10,942 bases of DNA from Flavobacteriales bacterium. Lineage in GTDB: Bacteria; Bacteroidota; Bacteroidia; Flavobacteriales_D; Sanyastnellaceae. Where the stretch lies: positions 1 to 10,942 of the forward strand of contig JAIYCK010000087.1 of assembly GCA_027488055.1 (NCBI GenBank), written 5' to 3'. The position numbers were made by a program, and so were the translations under genes. This document shows positions 1-6,565 of the stretch, piece after piece. Below the pieces are notes generated by a model. The model was not told where the DNA came from and did no database searches. It saw only the letters and a program-made list of their open reading frames with translations. Positions within the stretch are counted from its first letter, which is position 1. Every line of letters starts with the position of its first letter.

Positions 1-30
1 GGGTCACTGGTTCGAACCCATTGTTGCCCA
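1..30 (+). tRNA. tRNA, 3' end only (isotype not determined)
   Basis: The T-loop TTCGAAC is at 11-17, flanked by arms ACTGG (6-10) and CCATT (18-22). They pair except for one C-T mismatch. GTTGCCC (23-29) would be the 3' strand of the acceptor stem and A30 the discriminator base. CTT follows, so CCA is not encoded in this reading. The anticodon lies before the window, so the isotype cannot be given; the acceptor strand implies a tRNA starting near GGGCAAC. A terminator a few bases downstream supports a transcript ending here. The stem mismatch leaves some doubt about whether this copy is functional. Confidence 0.7.
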
Positions 31-34
31 CTTA

Positions 35-68
35 AAAAATGAATCAAAAATGATTCTTTCTTTTTTTT
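35..68. terminator. Bidirectional intrinsic terminator between tRNA and the outer-membrane protein gene
   Basis: A perfect 6-bp stem GAATCA (41-46) / TGATTC (51-56) with an AAAA loop is followed on the plus strand by TTTC and a T run to 68. It is preceded by an A run (34-39) that becomes a T run on the minus strand. It can therefore end the tRNA transcript (+) and the transcript of the converging gene at 171-2597 (-). The stem is short and AT-rich, so it depends on the U tracts. Bases 69-170 show nothing further. Confidence 0.6.
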
Positions 69-170
69 GTGTAAATGAGCCATTCAAAACAAGTTCCGCA
101 TGGTTGCATTGCGATTTGACTGTACAGATTTCACCAATAGGCTAGTCATAGGGATGGGACTCCTTTCAAT

Positions 171-2597
171 TTAAAACGTAATGGTCGATGTCAACTTGAA
201 GGCAAAGTTGTCGCGCATTGTATCCAAGTGATAAGGGCCGTAGCGATAGAAAACGCCTAACCCAAGCGAACTTAGATTGCTTTTGATCAGATTGTTGATC
301 GATAGGCCTGTTTCGTGATAACCGAGTGAAGCTGCTTTCAAAGGTACAGAATGATCATTCGGTTTGTTCAATGAGCCAAAAAGACTGCTCTGGCTTATGA
401 TAAGTTGCGGTTCGAATTTGGGTCTGCGAAAGAGCAGATGTTTGAAATTATGTCGAATGTGGATGGCAGCATATGTGTCATGCATGAACTCATTGGTGCG
501 CATCGTTTCGAAGGTGTTGTTCACAGCTATCGTAAAACGGTCATAGGTGCCTCTTGCATTGTATAAAAGCGGTGCGGGTGCATCGCCTGTAATTTTTCCT
601 CCATAAAGCTGTGCTGTGAGCTCCCCAATGTTCAAGATGTAAAACACTTTGCTGAGATTCAGATCCATGCGATTGTATTGCAAATCACCCCACTTGATAA
701 TGGATCCACTATTTGCAAGGCGCGCTGTCAGTATCGGCCATTTGCTACCCATGCTCACTTCTCGTTGTCCCATGCGAATCAATTTTTCGCCGGGTGCATA
801 TCGCAAGGTTATGCTCGATTCAATGAAGCTGAATTGATTTTGACTCAATGTGATTTGCTCTGTGGTGATCGGATACCAGTTATAGGTTGCAAAGCTTTTA
901 ACAAAGCGCTGCGATAGGGCTGCGATACCGCTTAGATTTGACCACCATCGACCTTTTAAGGATAGTTCTTTGACTTCGCAACGATCCATGCGACTCACAA
1001 AAATGGGATACAAAAAAAAAAAAAAACTTGGATCAATCTTATCCAATTGATGGCCGCCAGTTTCAATTAAATCATTGTAGTATTCAGCCTTTAATTCAAT
1101 GCCTCTTTTTCTATGAAGATGGAGGATTGCATCTCCACCATATTTATGACCTCTGTCTTGCAAACCGTAAGCGTAATATCCGCCCAATGTGACGTGTTTA
1201 AAGAGCTCTTCATTGGTATGCAGGCCTGCTCCGAGGCGGAATCCTTCAAAGTTGTTAAACGCGAGGAGTCTTTTGATGTCCAAATCGAGCTTACCTAATC
1301 GCCATTTACCAATCGCCAACGATTCCAATAACTTCACTTTTTTATCGAAATGATTGGCTTGTCCAATACTATCAATAACGTGATAGGTGGTGATCTCTTT
1401 GATGGAAATACTGTCAGGTCGGTGGACGGACCATATACTGTCATTGGAAAGCGAGGCGTTTTTATCCATCATCAGCACAATAGGACTGAATTCACTGGCC
1501 TTCAAAGGAGGGTCTAGGTGAATGTTGCGGATGTATGATTTTCCATCTCCCACCATAGGGACATTGTTGATCATCATGCCGTTGAAAACAATGGTAGCAT
1601 TGAGCTGGATAGGAAACCATCTTCGGTTTTCGATGAGTTGATATTGTTGTTGGATTTTTATCTTTTGTGGGCCGCTTGTAAGAGGGCTTGCAGTCACCTG
1701 TTGAATGGCGTAGGATCTGGAATTGATAAACAATAGGCCTTCCATCCCGTCGAAGTTTTTGTTTTTGCGTGGGCGATAGGAAATGGTCCATACAGTATCT
1801 TGCTGTAGCACTGAGGTATTTTCAAGGATGAATAAGTACTTGGATATGCTGTTGTTTGCCAACGGACTCATGTACTGATTGCTTAGAAGCGAAACTTCTT
1901 CTCCATAGAAGGAAAAGGACTGCAGATTGGTCGCAAGTACGAAGAAATCAGTGTTTTTAAGTCCGGATACGCGGTTGGCCAAGATGGTTTCTTCGCTGAA
2001 ATGAGGCGGTAGAAACTTTCTTTTGGATACGGTTTCCATCAAAAACAAATATTGTTGATTGAAGAATTCATACATCGAAATGACAGAAGAATCTTGTTTG
2101 GCTAGGCTATCGGGTTGATGCACCAAATTGCTGTCCAGCTGAGCTCCAAACACAAGTCGGTTGTAGCTTTCGTAGGTGAAACCTCCACCTTTCTCAGGGT
2201 GATTGATGTCTTTGTTGGCGATGGCAGCGCGAATGATGCGCTCTGCGGGATTGATACCAGGCCGTATCACAACTTCCTTGAGAGCGATATGATCGGGAAA
2301 TAATCTGAGTAGTCCATTGGCCTCATGGCGCTGCAATTCCAATGTAATGTAGCCGACGCATTGGATCAAAATGCTGTTGGATGTGCTTTCGATTGCAAGT
2401 TGAAAATGGCCATCGATATCAGAAAAGGTACCATTGCTCGTGCCTTGTTGAAGGATCACGGCAAACGCGATGGGTTGATCGCTTTCTCCATCAATGATTC
2501 TTCCGCGCAAGGTGTCTTGCATTGCAGAGGTGGATTGACAATGACAGATGGCCGAATACAAGAGGGCACATATCATTAGTATTTTCAACTTTATCAT
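171..2597 (-). CDS. Outer-membrane protein with carboxypeptidase-regulatory-like domain and DUF5686 region
   Basis: This 808-residue protein starts with a hydrophobic signal sequence (about residues 4-18, then CHCQS), consistent with export by Sec. Residues about 29-109 resemble the CarboxypepD_reg-like beta-sandwich: RGRIIDGESDQPIAFA, a GT..G.FSD.DGHF core, and an ending like ..ALKEVVI. From about residue 114 it matches the DUF5686 pattern (NPAERIIRAAIANKD...FTYESYNRLVF). The remainder alternates hydrophobic and polar residues like a beta barrel, and the chain ends in phenylalanine, as outer-membrane barrels commonly do. Family members are thought to sit in the outer membrane of Bacteroidota; no biochemical role is established for this one. 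It is divergent from the radical SAM gene and has no visible operon partner. A 15-base T tract (coding strand) encodes part of residues 524-529, inside the predicted barrel. The start ATG is supported by the signal peptide. Confidence 0.85.
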   Translation of the reverse strand: MIKLKILMICALLYSAICHCQSTSAMQDTLRGRIIDGESDQPIAFAVILQQGTSNGTFSDIDGHFQLAIESTSNSILIQCVGYITLELQRHEANGLLRLFPDHIALKEVVIRPGINPAERIIRAAIANKDINHPEKGGGFTYESYNRLVFGAQLDSNLVHQPDSLAKQDSSVISMYEFFNQQYLFLMETVSKRKFLPPHFSEETILANRVSGLKNTDFFVLATNLQSFSFYGEEVSLLSNQYMSPLANNSISKYLFILENTSVLQQDTVWTISYRPRKNKNFDGMEGLLFINSRSYAIQQVTASPLTSGPQKIKIQQQYQLIENRRWFPIQLNATIVFNGMMINNVPMVGDGKSYIRNIHLDPPLKASEFSPIVLMMDKNASLSNDSIWSVHRPDSISIKEITTYHVIDSIGQANHFDKKVKLLESLAIGKWRLGKLDLDIKRLLAFNNFEGFRLGAGLHTNEELFKHVTLGGYYAYGLQDRGHKYGGDAILHLHRKRGIELKAEYYNDLIETGGHQLDKIDPSFFFFLYPIFVSRMDRCEVKELSLKGRWWSNLSGIAALSQRFVKSFATYNWYPITTEQITLSQNQFSFIESSITLRYAPGEKLIRMGQREVSMGSKWPILTARLANSGSIIKWGDLQYNRMDLNLSKVFYILNIGELTAQLYGGKITGDAPAPLLYNARGTYDRFTIAVNNTFETMRTNEFMHDTYAAIHIRHNFKHLLFRRPKFEPQLIISQSSLFGSLNKPNDHSVPLKAASLGYHETGLSINNLIKSNLSSLGLGVFYRYGPYHLDTMRDNFAFKLTSTITF
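1012..1026 (-). repeat. 15-base homopolymer inside the outer-membrane protein gene
   Basis: Fifteen consecutive A on the plus strand read as T15 on the coding strand, spanning part of a Ser codon, four Phe codons and part of a Leu codon (residues 524-529). The frame is intact through it. A mononucleotide run of this length inside a coding region is a slippage site and also a common place for sequencing length errors. Confidence 0.9.
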
Positions 2598-2834
2598 GAG
2601 AAATGGATGCGGATCAAATTTTATCTATTCTGTTATTCAGTGTCTTTTTACAAAAGGATCGCTGAAGCACAATGATCAAATATATGCGATGCAAAGGTGA
2701 AGGCGAAAGAATGGTTTTGACATTTTAATCAGTGTAGCTCTCGATCAGTGTTACTTGCGAGAAGGATTAATTTAAGCGCTTATGCTTTTGATTGAAGTTT
2801 GGTCTTTAGTAGAGCAAAGAATGATGAAAGTAAC
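2598..2834. other. Divergent intergenic region with short repeats and a palindrome
   Basis: This gap separates two divergently transcribed genes. Besides the candidate minus-strand promoter it contains ATCAGTGT twice in direct orientation 16 bases apart (2728-2735 and 2744-2751), a third CAGTGT at 2638-2643, and a perfect 10-bp palindrome TAAGCGCTTA at 2773-2782. These could be regulator binding sites, but nothing in the sequence names a regulator. No convincing plus-strand promoter was found. Confidence 0.3.
2677..2708 (-). promoter_or_regulatory. Candidate Bacteroidota promoter for the outer-membrane protein gene
   Basis: On the minus strand, TATATTTG (2677-2684) matches the Bacteroidota -7 consensus TAnnTTTG exactly. 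TTTC (2705-2708) lies 20 bases upstream where TTG or TTTG is expected, with one mismatch. Transcription would start about 80 bases before the ATG at 2597. The match is by eye only; the upstream element is imperfect. Confidence 0.35.
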
Positions 2835-3902
2835 ATGCACGATTCCTGCGGTTTCCATGCTAGCTTTGTCGAAATGGTTTCTTCGATCAACGAAATACAA
2901 CGAATTGGCAGACGCTTAACATGGGCTCGTTTCTGGAACATGGTGTTTGTTTGGTCGAGCTATTGGTTGAGCCGAATATGGCCATCGATGCAACCACCAG
3001 CTCCTATTTCGGTCAGCATTGAGCCCACCACAGCGTGTAATTTAGGTTGTCCCGAATGTCCAAGTGGACTCAAGATGTTTGATCGACCTACGGGCAACGC
3101 GCGTGAGGAATTGGTCCATGGTTGGTTGGAGCAATTGGCGCGTAAAACAATGTATGTCAATTTCTACTTTCAAGGAGAACCGTTTATACATCCTGGATTT
3201 TTGCGGCTTGTCAGCTTTGCGAACGCAAAAAACATGTATACCTCGACAAGCACGAACGGACATTTTTTGCATGATGCCTTGGCCCGTCAAACGGTGGAGT
3301 CTGGCCTCGATCGATTGATAATCTCCATTGATGGCTTGACGCAAGAGGTATACGAGCAGTATCGCATTCATGGGAAATTGGAAAAGGTACTTGAGGGAGC
3401 GCGAAATATTGTAAAATGGAAAAAGGAATTAAAGTCACAAACCCCGTTGGTGGTGTTCCAGTTTTTGGTAGTGGCCCCAAATGAGCATCAAGTGAAGGAC
3501 GTATTGGCTTTGGCCAATGAAATTGGTGTGGATGAGGTACGTTTCAAAACGGCTCAAATTTATAACTACGCGTCCGGCCATCCTTTGATACCTAAAAATG
3601 AGAAGTACAGCCGATATAAGCGAATGTCCGATGGAACCTATGTGGTAAAGAATGCCCTTGAAAATCATTGTTGGCGCATGTGGAGTGGTTGTGTCATGAC
3701 GTGGGATGGACGGGTGGTGCCTTGCTGCTTTGACAAGGATGCCACACACGTGTTGGGTCATGTGGATCAGCGAAATTTCCATGAAATATGGACAGGCTTG
3801 AAATATCGAGCTTTCCGGAAGCAAGTGATGTCAGGCCGCAATCAATTGGACATTTGCTCCAATTGCAGTGAGGGAACTCAAGTTTGGGCTGCCGTCGATT
3901 GA
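2835..3902 (+). CDS. Radical SAM / SPASM domain protein
   Basis: Counting from the ATG at 2835 the protein has 355 residues. The radical SAM cluster motif CNLGCPEC (CX3CX2C) has its cysteines at 68, 72 and 75, just after SIEPTTA; these bind the [4Fe-4S] cluster that cleaves S-adenosylmethionine. A QGEP motif follows near residues 113-116. The C-terminal part is a SPASM-type auxiliary cluster domain with cysteines at 279, 286, 297, 298, 341 and 344, in the setting MTWDGRVVPCC, LGHV and IW. SPASM enzymes often modify peptides or other substrates; the substrate here is unknown. The frame also opens at a TTG at 2799. I prefer the ATG at 2835, which follows an A-rich stretch; the ATG at 2874 is also possible. 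The gene probably forms an operon with the DedA-family gene 59 bases downstream. Confidence 0.85.
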   Translation: MHDSCGFHASFVEMVSSINEIQRIGRRLTWARFWNMVFVWSSYWLSRIWPSMQPPAPISVSIEPTTACNLGCPECPSGLKMFDRPTGNAREELVHGWLEQLARKTMYVNFYFQGEPFIHPGFLRLVSFANAKNMYTSTSTNGHFLHDALARQTVESGLDRLIISIDGLTQEVYEQYRIHGKLEKVLEGARNIVKWKKELKSQTPLVVFQFLVVAPNEHQVKDVLALANEIGVDEVRFKTAQIYNYASGHPLIPKNEKYSRYKRMSDGTYVVKNALENHCWRMWSGCVMTWDGRVVPCCFDKDATHVLGHVDQRNFHEIWTGLKYRAFRKQVMSGRNQLDICSNCSEGTQVWAAVD

Positions 3903-3961
3903 AGTACAACTCGTGTTGGGAAAGGAGCAAACCTTCTTTATCTTAGCCGCATCTGAACACT

Positions 3962-4600
3962 ATGTGGGAATTTTTAAGAGAAATAACGGATCCTCAAACC
4001 ATCATACGCGAAGGCGGAATGATCCTTTTGTTATTGGTCATATTTGCAGAAAACGGACTCATCGTTGGTTTTTTTCTGCCTGGTGACAGTCTTATTTTTC
4101 TGGCGGGTGTGATTACGGCCTCGGCGAATCCTTTGAATACCGAGATTGAACATTTGGCCTTGCTTATGTTCGGTGCGGCCGTTGCTGGGAGTCTTTTTGG
4201 ATATCTCTTTGGACGCAGGGTGGGTAAACGACTTTTTCATCGCCCTGATAGTTTTATTTTCAAACGAAAATATTTGGATTTAACTCAAAGCTATTATGAA
4301 AAGCATGGTGGAAAAACGTTGATTTTAGGCCGATTTCTACCCATTATTAGGACATTTGCGCCAATTATTGCAGGCGTTATAAAGGTCCCCATGGGCACTT
4401 TCATGGTATTCAATATTTTGGGCGGGGCCCTATGGATTTGTTCATTGAGTTTCATTGGCTATTACATCGGCCACAAGTTTCCATGGATAGAAGGTTATTT
4501 GGGATACATAATTCTTGGATTTATTTCCATCACCACCATGCTATTGGTGCGTCAGTATTGGCAGCACAAAAAGGAAAAACGCCAACAAAAGGATGCCTAG
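3962..4600 (+). CDS. DedA-family (VTT domain) inner-membrane protein
   Basis: This 212-residue, strongly hydrophobic protein is of usual size for the DedA family. Diagnostic features are an acidic residue in the first hydrophobic segment (E30 in FAENG), the FLPGDS motif (38-43) and GRFLPIIRTFAPIIAG (123-138), which contains the conserved Arg and Pro residues of the re-entrant region. Hydrophobic segments lie near residues 19-40, 64-85, 142-170 and 178-197, followed by a basic tail (QHKKEKRQQK). DedA/VTT proteins are inner-membrane proteins; some members have been linked to flipping of polyprenyl phosphate or phospholipids and to proton-dependent transport. The substrate of this one cannot be told. 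It is probably co-transcribed with the upstream radical SAM gene, and a strong hairpin terminator lies about 95 bases after the stop. Confidence 0.9.
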   Translation: MWEFLREITDPQTIIREGGMILLLLVIFAENGLIVGFFLPGDSLIFLAGVITASANPLNTEIEHLALLMFGAAVAGSLFGYLFGRRVGKRLFHRPDSFIFKRKYLDLTQSYYEKHGGKTLILGRFLPIIRTFAPIIAGVIKVPMGTFMVFNILGGALWICSLSFIGYYIGHKFPWIEGYLGYIILGFISITTMLLVRQYWQHKKEKRQQKDA

Positions 4601-4692
4601 TCCCGCCATTTAGTGAGGTGTTTGCCGTAAAGGCTTTTTCGGTGACTCAAAAAACGAAGTGATTATATTTTCATTGATAAATACTTAAAACG

Positions 4693-4721
4693 AAAAGCCA
4701 TCCCCGTTGGGATGGCCTTTT
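4693..4721. terminator. Intrinsic terminator after the radical SAM-DedA pair (hairpin unit 1)
   Basis: A perfect 8-bp stem GCCATCCC (4697-4704) / GGGATGGC (4709-4716) with loop CGTT is preceded by AAAA and followed by CTTTT. On the plus strand it can end the DedA transcript. The flanking A run makes it usable on the minus strand too. It is the first of two related hairpin units. Confidence 0.85.
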
Positions 4722-4740
4722 CTTGAAGGTAATAGAGAGT
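4693..4740. repeat. Hairpin-plus-tail repeat, unit 1
   Basis: The unit consists of AAAAGCCA..., a hairpin, and a tail TTCTTGAAGG...AGAGAGT (4720-4740). The 21-base tail is identical to that of the second unit at 4827-4847, in the same orientation, 107 bases further on. Hairpin arms differ between the units but keep pairing: T4701-A4712 here corresponds to C4812-G4822 in unit 2. Confidence 0.8.
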
Positions 4741-4742
4741 AA

Positions 4743-4762
4743 ACGGTCAAAGAACAGACCGT
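4743..4762. other. Inverted repeat between the two hairpin units
   Basis: ACGGTC (4743-4748) and GACCGT (4757-4762) form a perfect 6-bp stem with an 8-base loop, directly beside the tail of unit 1. On the plus strand it is followed by GCTTTT, a weak terminator-like tail. On the minus strand it would sit immediately 5' of the conserved 21 bases and the unit 1 hairpin. Confidence 0.5.
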
Positions 4763-4803
4763 GCTTTTAAATGTATTTATTTCTTATTGAATGTCGCGGG
4801 ATA

Positions 4804-4847
4804 AAAAGCCACCCTAGAGGGGTGACTTCTTGAAGGTAATAGAGAGT
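4804..4847. repeat. Hairpin-plus-tail repeat, unit 2; also terminator for the minus-strand gene
   Basis: Arms GCCACCC (4808-4814) and GGGTGAC (4820-4826) pair with one C-A mismatch and are extended by AA/TT. The tail at 4827-4847 is identical to that of unit 1. Read on the minus strand the hairpin is followed by TTTTTAT, so it is a good intrinsic terminator for the gene ending at 4887. It lies about 60 bases after that stop codon. Confidence 0.75.
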
Positions 4848-4886
4848 TATGTGAGATCCGATCAATCCCCATAATTGTAAGTGTTT

Positions 4887-5996
4887 TTAGAGTTTGATAT
4901 TTTGGATGGATGAGTTTTTATACATTAAGTGTTCAATCGATGTTGGAATTGGAAGAAGCCCTAACAATTTGGCACATTCGATGGCATCTGAGTCCGATTC
5001 ACAATACATTATTCTGTTTTTTGAGTTGTGGTTCCAACCAGTGTTTGCTTGTGAAATTCTACGTCTAACTGTTTTTTGTAGGCAGTCTGATATTTGCTTT
5101 TCCGTAAAAAAGTTAGATACTTGGTGGTGCTTATTGATTTTAGTATTGATGGAATTTGTCGCCTCTGCTATGCTTCTGCGAATTGATCTTTCGTGTAGGA
5201 ATAAAATATACTTGATGGGCACCCCTAACAAGAGTAAGTTGGATAGATAAATAAAACCGTTGATGAGGTTGGCACGAGTTGGCGAGGCAACAAAGTGCAA
5301 GCTGACGGGTTGAAAGCATTGAGATGGTAGCAGTGATACTTTATTGAGCAAGTAAGCGGGAGTGTTGACTTCTTCATTTTGGTCATCTGTTCGCATGAAC
5401 AAAAGTGAATTTTCGAAATAAACATATTTTGATTCGCGCAATTCAGCATTGTTGCTGAAGGCAGTGCTTGCTCTGAAATTGATTCTGAATACGTCTTCAT
5501 TTAGTTTCCAGCGAAAGATATTCATGTGAATAATGGAGTACGCAAGAGTGGCCCATTTTACAACATGTTGCACATCCTCAAGATGGTGCAATTGAATTCT
5601 TGTATCCATTCCTGCCAGTGCTTTCAAATTGAAATCATCCGGTTTGATTCCAAGGGTCTTGCAAAGGGCAGCATCAATTTTTATGTGTTTGAATTTTTGC
5701 AAATCAAAAATGGCTATGAATTCGTTTGGCAGTGTACTGCGATAGGGTATCGATTGGGGCCGAATGCTTTTCGTTGTTTTTACTTCAATGTCTTGAAGCA
5801 ACTTGGCATAATCATTTAGTTTATTGGATTGGTTGATTTGTTGAATGGCCTTTATGATTTGAGGGATTTTTTTGGTGGATCCATCTTTCACAAATAACTC
5901 AGGATTTTTGTCTTTCCAATATTTTAAATGAAGGTCCAACAATTGAGTGGCAGAAGGCAGATCAAATGTTGTTTGATTGAGTTTTTTGTACGGCAT
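4887..5996 (-). CDS. Hypothetical protein, possibly PAS-like sensor or regulator
   Basis: I do not firmly recognise this 369-residue protein. Residues about 90-155 (FIAIFDLQKFKHIKI, LCKTLGIKPDDFNLKAL, HHLEDVQHVVKWATLAY) resemble the opening of PAS domains found in Bacteroidota regulators, which typically have an LG..P.df segment and an H.ED..hv helix. Residues 160-205 could be the following strands. A hydrophobic stretch at about 243-267 (INGFIYLSNLLLLGVPIKYILFL) could be a buried helix or a single membrane segment. A basic patch RRR lies at 311-313. The end (SDSDAIECAKLLGLLP, 334-349) is faintly like the last helix of LuxR-type DNA-binding domains, but the expected helix-turn-helix between about 295 and 330 is not convincing. 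No signal peptide is seen. The gene stands alone, with its own candidate promoter and terminator. The function remains unassigned. Confidence 0.75.
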   Translation of the reverse strand: MPYKKLNQTTFDLPSATQLLDLHLKYWKDKNPELFVKDGSTKKIPQIIKAIQQINQSNKLNDYAKLLQDIEVKTTKSIRPQSIPYRSTLPNEFIAIFDLQKFKHIKIDAALCKTLGIKPDDFNLKALAGMDTRIQLHHLEDVQHVVKWATLAYSIIHMNIFRWKLNEDVFRINFRASTAFSNNAELRESKYVYFENSLLFMRTDDQNEEVNTPAYLLNKVSLLPSQCFQPVSLHFVASPTRANLINGFIYLSNLLLLGVPIKYILFLHERSIRRSIAEATNSINTKINKHHQVSNFFTEKQISDCLQKTVRRRISQANTGWNHNSKNRIMYCESDSDAIECAKLLGLLPIPTSIEHLMYKNSSIQNIKL

Positions 5997-6049
5997 TTAA
6001 AGTTAAGGTGTTGAATCAGTCTTCAACTTCTTCCAGCTTTCTTCAGTCA

Positions 6050-6082
6050 CAAATATGAAATGCACAAATAATTTTTACCAAA
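6050..6082 (-). promoter_or_regulatory. Candidate promoter for the hypothetical gene
   Basis: On the minus strand CATATTTG (6050-6057) matches TAnnTTTG at all but the first base. TTTG (6079-6082) lies 21 bases upstream, within the spacing reported for Bacteroidota promoters. The leader would be about 50 bases. The assignment is by eye in an AT-rich region where chance matches are likely. Confidence 0.3.
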
Positions 6083-6230
6083 TAATTTCGAAAAATCCGA
6101 AAATATTTTTGAATAATTTTCTCAGTTGAAGTGCATTTATTTTGCTAGAAATTTGAAAATGAATCTTTAAACATTGGGAGTGGCAGGTGAGATTTTTTAG
6201 ATGCTTTGTGTTTTTTTTGATGTTTAGCGT

Positions 6231-6268
6231 AAAAAAAAACTCCCGTTCCAACCGGAACGGGAGTTTTT
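6231..6268 (-). terminator. Strong intrinsic terminator of the giant surface-protein gene
   Basis: A perfect stem ACTCCCGTTCC (6239-6249) / GGAACGGGAGT (6254-6264) with a 4-base loop AACC is flanked by a 9-base A run (6231-6239) and T5. On the minus strand this reads as an 11-bp GC-rich hairpin followed by a run of T, about 45 bases after the stop codon at 6308. The T5 on the other side would allow some function on the plus strand, where no gene points at it. Confidence 0.9.
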
Positions 6269-6307
6269 ATGTATGGTCTATCTCAGTGGCTGAGCCACCA
6301 AGATGGA

Positions 6308-6565
6308 TTATTTGTTGATCACCAAGCGACCCATTTCGATTTGGTCACCTGTAGTCAAACGGAACATGTATACGCCAGTTGCGAAGTTGTTCACGTCCAC
6401 ATCTACTTTGTATTCCATACCAGCATCTACTTTGCCATTGAATACCTCAGCTACTTTGGCACCTGCAAGATCGAAGATCTCCAATTTGCTCTTTGCAGTA
6501 GCTGTTGATTTGAATGTGAAAGTAGCATTGTCAGTAGCAGGATTTGGATAAACCGCTACTACAGC
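6308..6565 (-). other. T9SS type A C-terminal sorting domain
   Basis: The last 85 residues begin AVVAVYPNPATDNATF and contain LEIFDLAGAKVAEV and FATGVYMFRLTTGDQ, ending GRLVINK. The YPNP opening, the (I/F)D..G..V core and the G.Y.......... (K/R)L(V/I) ending are the hallmarks of the Por secretion C-terminal domain. It directs the protein through the type IX translocon, where it is normally cleaved by the sortase PorU. A linker rich in Thr, Pro and Ala (about 6566-6625) joins it to module F. Confidence 0.93.

Larger units (their letters stand above)
5997..6307. other. AT-rich intergenic region
   Basis: The gap of 311 bases contains the candidate promoter at 6050-6082 and the terminator at 6231-6268. 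The middle part (about 6060-6180) is AT-rich with runs of A and T. I see no open reading frame of note and no structured RNA in it. A small inverted repeat TTGAA/TTCAA is at 6011-6015 and 6022-6026. Confidence 0.6.

Noticed and set aside
28..30. CCA at 28-30 read as an encoded tRNA 3' terminus.
   Set aside because: Counting from the T-loop, these bases are needed for the acceptor stem and the discriminator position.
2717..2750. TTGACA at 2717-2722 as an E. coli-like -35 box before the radical SAM gene.
   Set aside because: No -10 box lies at the right distance, and Bacteroidota main promoters use a different consensus. TGCTTTTG at 2783-2790 with TTG at 2755 is also off in spacing (25 bases).
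2799..2834. Upstream TTG start for the radical SAM gene, adding 12 residues.
   Set aside because: TTG is a rare start and the extra residues add no recognisable motif. The ATG at 2835 follows an A-rich stretch and the ATG at 2874 would also leave the family core complete. The choice is not certain.
4624..4638. Small GCC/GGC hairpin with T5 right after the DedA gene.
   Set aside because: A 3-bp stem is too short; the strong hairpin at 4697-4716 is the better terminator.
6177..6244. GGGAGT at 6177-6182 could pair with ACTCCC in the terminator stem (6239-6244), like an attenuator.
   Set aside because: There is no plus-strand gene downstream that such a switch could control, and on the minus strand the segment lies after the terminator.
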